A program made the position numbers and the translations under genes. From Eopsaltria australis (lineage: Eukaryota > Chordata > Aves > Passeriformes > Petroicidae), in assembly GCA_034509425.1 (NCBI GenBank), contig JAVTVJ010001733.1:1-64000 (forward strand): a DNA stretch of 64,000 nucleotides, in the 5' to 3' direction. Below the pieces are notes generated by a model. That model was given only the letters and a program-made list of their open reading frames with translations. It was not told the DNA's origin and ran no database searches. This document shows positions 59,247-64,000 of this stretch, one piece after another; the first letter of the stretch is position 1, and the number at the start of each line of letters is the position of its first letter.

Positions 59247-60094
59247 TGTTATGATCTAATTATTAAAGTTCTTTAGAGATACCTCTGCCCGAATTAAGGT
59301 ACAAGCGAGACCATATGCCAGTCAATAGTATGGGTTTTATTTGATAGTAAATATGAGAGAGAGAGAGAGAGAGAAGAAGGGAGAAAAGGGAGAGTAGAGA
59401 GGAAAATGGGGGGGACAGAGAGGGACAGGGACAAAGAAGTATCACCACTCCATGGGTCCCGCTGGTGTCCTGATGTCCTCTTCGGGTAGTCTCGGTGGTG
59501 GAAGTCCCCCCGAAAGCACAGAATGCCATGGGTTGATATACCCTCAGGCCAGGTGGAAGTGTCTGGGCCTGTCCCCCTAGGGGAGGGGGCAGCTTCCAGC
59601 AGCAGACTCTGCTTGTATCACGTGCAGTCCTGTGGTGCAAGGCGTCTGGGGAGCACTTTGGGGGGTCTGTGATAGATTGTGACTCCCCCTCAGCTTCCTC
59701 TCACGTGAGAGTCCCGTGGATGTGGCTTGTGGGGTTGGGGAGGCTTCACAGCTGGGCCAGTTTGTGTACTGGAGGATGCGTGTGTATTGCCTCCGATCAG
59801 AGGTTACACTATCCTCCTCCCCCCTTCAGCTGGGGGAGGGTTGTGTAAACGTGGCTTCTGTGAGCTGTGCTTTGCCCCCCACTCCAAACTCAGCCAGAAA
59901 CGACTCTCAGCACAGCTGGTGGTTTCAGCTTCTGCACTTTTCTCTCTGGGATGATTAAACAATAGGCTTTTCCCTTTATCTAATCTCAGCAGTTTAGCTC
60001 AGTCCAAAGTCCCAGTCAGGTATCTTCAAGGAAGCTTCTCTGATCAAAACTTTATATCAATGTTTGAGGCATGAACTATTTTCAGTCTCTGACA
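59247..60094 (-). repeat. ERV5 3' LTR, family D
   Basis: 848 bp between TGTTATG and TCTGACA on the + strand, with a GA microsatellite near 59353-59373 and AATAAA on the minus strand near 59338. It closely matches 47287-48140. Confidence 0.88.
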
Positions 60095-60149
60095 GCCACC
60101 CCGTGACTCAAACACTGTAATTAATGTCTCTTCTTCGGTGATCTTCCGT

Positions 60150-62160
60150 TTATGGGTTGTCCACGGGGGTGATACTTACATAGCGGATAGTAGGAGAAAA
60201 GAGAAAAGAAGCAGAAGCAATAATACGGGTAATCATGCAACCTACAATAGCTATCCCAATCATTAAGAATATAAATCTAATTGCAATCATTAATCCAGTT
60301 TTCATTAGCCATTGTCCCCAGCCTGTTAGTCCTAAAGAGTGGAGTATGGACATCAGCCAGGAGTTGGGGTCTGCTCCTTGAAACCAGTCTTTGGGTTGGA
60401 GAGATTGGAAAAGTTCTGATGTTTGATCAGCAATTTCTTTCATCTTGGCTCGAGCCTCTTCAGTTGACACTGTAGCATTGTGAACAGTAATACAACATTC
60501 AGTTTCAGTAAGTTTTAACATTCCACATACACCTTGCTCTTTTAGTAATGACATATCTAATGCTAAACAATTTTGTAAAGCCATTTTTGACACTTGTTGG
60601 ACTTGCAAGTTAAGCTCTCCAAATGCATACCTGGTCCAATCACTGAGGGTATGCACTTGCCATGTGAGATTTTTCCAGAGCCCATTGGTGCTGTCTGATA
60701 ACTGAGTAGGGTGTAAAGACTATCCTAAATCCCAAAGCTATCTTTTGTCCTACCATGTAATAATCTGGGGCATATAGGTTGTTGATCCATTTATGGCCCT
60801 GTTCAGGGGAGTACAGTTCTCGCCGTGTTCTTCCTGCTAATGAATAGTGGAAGACTCGATTTGGGCAAATGGACGGGAGTACTATCCCACACCTTAAACC
60901 AGCATGTTGGGTTAAACTTAACCGTGAATAAAATCTTCCATCAGAACATCCCCAAGCTAACCCAAGCGGTGCAGGATAGTTGCTTGTCTTGCAAGTCCAG
61001 GTGTCATTATAATCTATCAAATACATTTGGGGAGATGATGCGATTGGAATATTTTTTAATGGGTAGTGGGTAGGAGGTATCCCACAATACTGTGCCTGTT
61101 GGATGTGGGCCCAATACTTCTTGGAATTAGCCGTAGAATTACACAGCGGGTCTTGCTTTTTAAAACCCATAGAGGGATATCCCCAACAGATGCACATATC
61201 GCGTATTAAGGCACGTATCTTTTCGATTAACCAAGTCTCAAGGGGGTCCCCAGGTCCTGTAGTACAATTGATTACCCTTGCACACTGGAATAAGCCCAAA
61301 TGGGCTCGCTGAGGGGGTGTGTTCACATACTTTAAAGGTTTTAAGGTAGGGTTCTCTCTTGACCACATCCACATATAGTTGGAAGAGTCTATAGGTAATG
61401 TTCTGGCTCCGCTGGGTAATTCTATGCACCATGAAAAGTTAACCGTTAGCACATATGGTGCTTCATAATAATCTGGTTGCCTTAATGGGTGAAAGATGGG
61501 ATCAAAGGGGAAGGATTGACAAGGGGCCTTATTAGTTAGGGATTTAGGAATTTGATATATTCCTGGCAACAATGTACTTTACCCAACTCTCTCAGGTATG
61601 CCAGTTTCTCCGGGGCCCAGTGAAATGCTGACTTCTGGATGAGACATATTACACATATCTCGACTGTTAAACTCTTGCTCATTATTATGATATGCAAAGT
61701 ATGTATCATTAAGTTCTACTTGGTGTGGGAAACGGGGGCGCTCCACAACCTCGGGGGTTCCCTCAATTAATAGATAGTGGGTTTTCCATTTTAAAGGTAG
61801 TTTAACTTTCAACCACCAAGGGATAGGTATGAAAGTGTAAGGTCTTTCCCGACGTTGTGGTTCACTTAAATTGATTGAAAGATCTGTGGGGGTCACAAAA
61901 AATCTTAGGCCCTGCTCTGCAGAGAAGGGAAGAGCCTCACAAATCCCTTGGTCAGTCTGATTCCAAAGGCGCGTGAACCCCAGAATTAATTCCCATGCAA
62001 GGTTTGTAGAATTACGGCTTCCATTCTCTGTGATTGGCTGTCCAGTCTCAGCAGCAGGTGAACATATCCATATGTACAAAAAGAACAGGACCCACATACT
62101 AAAGCTACAGTTTTTCCTAGAAATGAAATGACAAGGCATGGTGGGGTATAAATCATGCAA
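60150..62160 (-). pseudogene. env: ERV5 env, one stop and one frameshift
   Basis: Starts at the ATG ending at 62160, 87 bp after pol, with a hydrophobic signal segment (WVLFFLYIWICS). The N-part ends at a stop (61581-61579); the same frame reopens at once to 60640. SU has many Cys and N-glycosylation sites and a furin-like RTRR before ELYSPEQ. A frame change near 60656-60640 leads into TM. TM has [20 protein letters not shown]9-CC, and a membrane helix ([20 protein letters not shown]). The TM layout resembles that of ERV4 although the polymerases belong to different groups. Confidence 0.8.
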
Positions 62161-62247
62161 AGGGTTTCTTCTTCGTCCCTTCGAGTTTAGATTTCCACCT
62201 GTAAAAGATCAGAAAAAAAAAGAAACTCGGTTCGCTCTCGAACCAGG

Positions 62248-64000
62248 TTAAAAGGATGGGATAATCCATCTACTACTGATTTTATGCTCTTTGTTGTGAG
62301 CATCTGTTGCTATCCAAGTGTATTTATTCAATGGAGTTTTTAAAACCAGTGGCACCTGGCCAGTGGTGGGGAGTTTCACCAGCATGGGCTGTCCTGGGTG
62401 CTGTGTGGGAGTTTTAGGATTAGCTGGACTCAGAGAATCAGGAACTATTGTGGGGGCAGTGGGACAAAAGGCGGTAAGTCGGGGGCATCCGTTTACCCCC
62501 CATCGGTCATTTATTTTGGTCACTGCATCCCAAATGAGATCTGCCCATCCGGGTTCATGTGGTTTGAGGAACCGTTTCAGTAGACCATTGGTCCTTTCTA
62601 CTATGCCATTGGCCTGAGGGTAATAGGGGGTGTGGAATACCCACTGCATACCTTCAGCTTTGGTCCAATCCTGTACTGCTTTTGCAGTGAAGTGACTGCC
62701 ATTATCAGATTGTATTGATTTAGGTTTTGGCAAACAGCTGAACCATAGCTGCAAGTTCTTAATAGTATTTTCCCCAGTTCCTTTTGATACTGCTGCAGCT
62801 TGTGTCAATCCAGAAATTATTTCTACTCCAACCAATACATGTGTTTTCCCATGTGATCTCCTGAAAGGACCAATGTAATCTACTTGCCAGACATCCCATA
62901 ATCCTTTTCCCTCCCTCAAGTGCAGTGGAGGGTCTTGTAAGGGGTGCCGGTCAAAACGGGTATGGCATTCTCCACATGCAGTTATTACAGTAGAACACTG
63001 TTCTTTGGTTACCGGCCATCCTCGACTATTAGCTTCCCTCGGTAAATCTTTAATCCCTGAGTGTCCCCGTTTGACATGTAGCCACTCTAATAGATGCTCC
63101 CAACTTTCATTTTCCATTTCTACTGCCAAGGGGGCTAAACGGGTGAGGGAGTCTACCTGGTTGTTAAACTGGTGTGATAATGTGTCATTATCTTGGTGGG
63201 CTGCAACCCACCCCACAAAGATCTGGTGATTTTTAGCAATTCCTAGAATGTCTTCCCATTTCCCTTTTTCCCAAATTGGAACCCGGTTGACTTCCCAGTT
63301 ATTTTGTTCCCAGAAAGGGAGCCACTCAGTACATCTTTTGAATACTGCATATGAGTCAGTGTAGATGTATAGGGAATGTTGATTGCACACCTTCTGGGTA
63401 ATGGCACTCCAAACTGCCACCAGTTCCCCCACTTGTGCACTACCTTCTCCCTCTGAAACAATTCTGTCCCCCTCACTATCCACTCGGAGGGCTACTGCTC
63501 TGTATTTCCACATCTTTCCTTCTCTTTTTGCTGATGCATCTGTGAACCAAACATTAGTTAGATCAGAAGAATAGGGAGGGGCTGGGTTAATGACAGAGGG
63601 AGGAGGTTTAGTATCAAGAGATTCAGGAAGAGGGTCTTGAATTTCTAGGAGTTTAGGGGTTCCCTCTTCAATTTCCCTGCTCAGAGTAGTGCTCAATTTG
63701 GGCATACCATTTTCTGACAGTTTCTCGCTGTGCAACTCCTACAGGTGGGGGGGTGCCGCTAAGCACAATCTTCAGTACTCTGAATGGTCCCCTGAGTAGG
63801 ATGGGCTGCTGGTGGAGGATTTTTTCTGCTTCTTGTAATGCAACAGTGGCCACAAACAGCCCCTTTTCCCAATCAGAGTACCTTCTTTCAGCATCTTTGA
63901 AACTCCTAGAGTAGAATCCAATGGGGCGAGGGGGAGCTTCAGGTCCTTTCTGCCACATGTGGACTGACAAACCATGGAAGGCAAAGCCCCATTCTATAAG
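62248..64000 (-). pseudogene. pol: ERV5 pol C-part: RT connection, RNase H, integrase
   Basis: The frame 63735-62248 is open and carries RNase H (WFTDASAK, QVGELVAV, YTDSYAVF, then a late QVDSLTR Asp) and integrase. The integrase zinc domain has HVKRGH and CGEC, and the catalytic residues sit in WQVDYIGPF, QSDNGSHFT and GIVERTNG. Upstream (63970-63668) the RT connection domain is in another frame, so a frameshift lies at about 63668-63735. The element continues past the window. Confidence 0.82.

Larger units (their letters stand above)
59247..64000 (-). mobile_element. ERV5: env-bearing ERVL-like provirus, 5' part outside the window
   Basis: On the minus strand pol, env and the 3' LTR are present; the 5' LTR, gag and most of RT lie beyond 64000. 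The LTR is of family D, whose solo copy made a 5-bp duplication. RNase H and integrase look closer to ERVL than to the gammaretrovirus-like elements here, for example a shared EGEGS(A)Q block upstream of the RNase H glutamate. Unlike mammalian ERVL it has env. Confidence 0.8.

Overview
This window is a repeat-dense piece of a bird genome. CR1 LINE sequence and avian-type LTRs point to a bird, and I infer a songbird. No host gene exon, tRNA, rRNA or CRISPR array was recognised. By my coordinates about three quarters of the 64 kb (about 48.4 kb) lies inside LTR retroelements, many with both ends and target-site duplications (TSDs) readable. Such a density of long elements would fit a repeat refuge such as a W chromosome or other heterochromatin; that is inference only.

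Layout: 1-2656 is unrecognised DNA. ERV1 (2663-11608, +, 6-bp TSD TCCATG) has betaretrovirus-type gag-pro-pol, two candidate -1 frameshift heptamers and an open env of alpharetrovirus-like (gamma-type) design. Two solo LTRs of one family lie inverted (11654-12626 minus; 14035-14994 plus). A long LTR of a second family lies at 15311-17037, followed by about 4 kb of unrecognised DNA.

ERVL1 (21013-35282, minus, TSD GTGGA) is class III (ERVL-like). It has been split by a 425-bp solo LTR (23431-23855, TSD TAGCAC) and by ERV3 (25446-32729, +, TSD CCAG), a complete gammaretrovirus-like element. ERV3 has only 2 LTR-LTR mismatches in 428 bp and has lost nearly all of env. Between 35.3 and 44.7 kb, unrecognised DNA carries three solo LTRs (36924-37501, 40211-41810, 43118-43691).

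The right third is a four-level nest. A CR1 (from 44713, minus) is interrupted by ERVL2 (45149-59176, +, TSD CCATT). ERVL2 carries ERV4 (45997-55197, +), a decayed gammaretrovirus-like element with env, and ERV4 gag is interrupted by a solo LTR (47287-48140, TSD CCCAC). ERV5 (59247 to beyond the window end, minus) has its 3' LTR in the same family as that solo LTR. It has an ERVL-like RNase H/integrase but carries env.

Relative ages read from LTR-LTR mismatches agree with the nesting: ERV3 about 0.5%, ERV1 about 1%, ERVL1 about 3%, ERVL2 and ERV4 about 6%. All gag-pro-pol sets except the ERV1 pro frame are broken by stops or frameshifts. The ERV1 env frame and the separate ERV1 pro frame are the only long intact viral genes.
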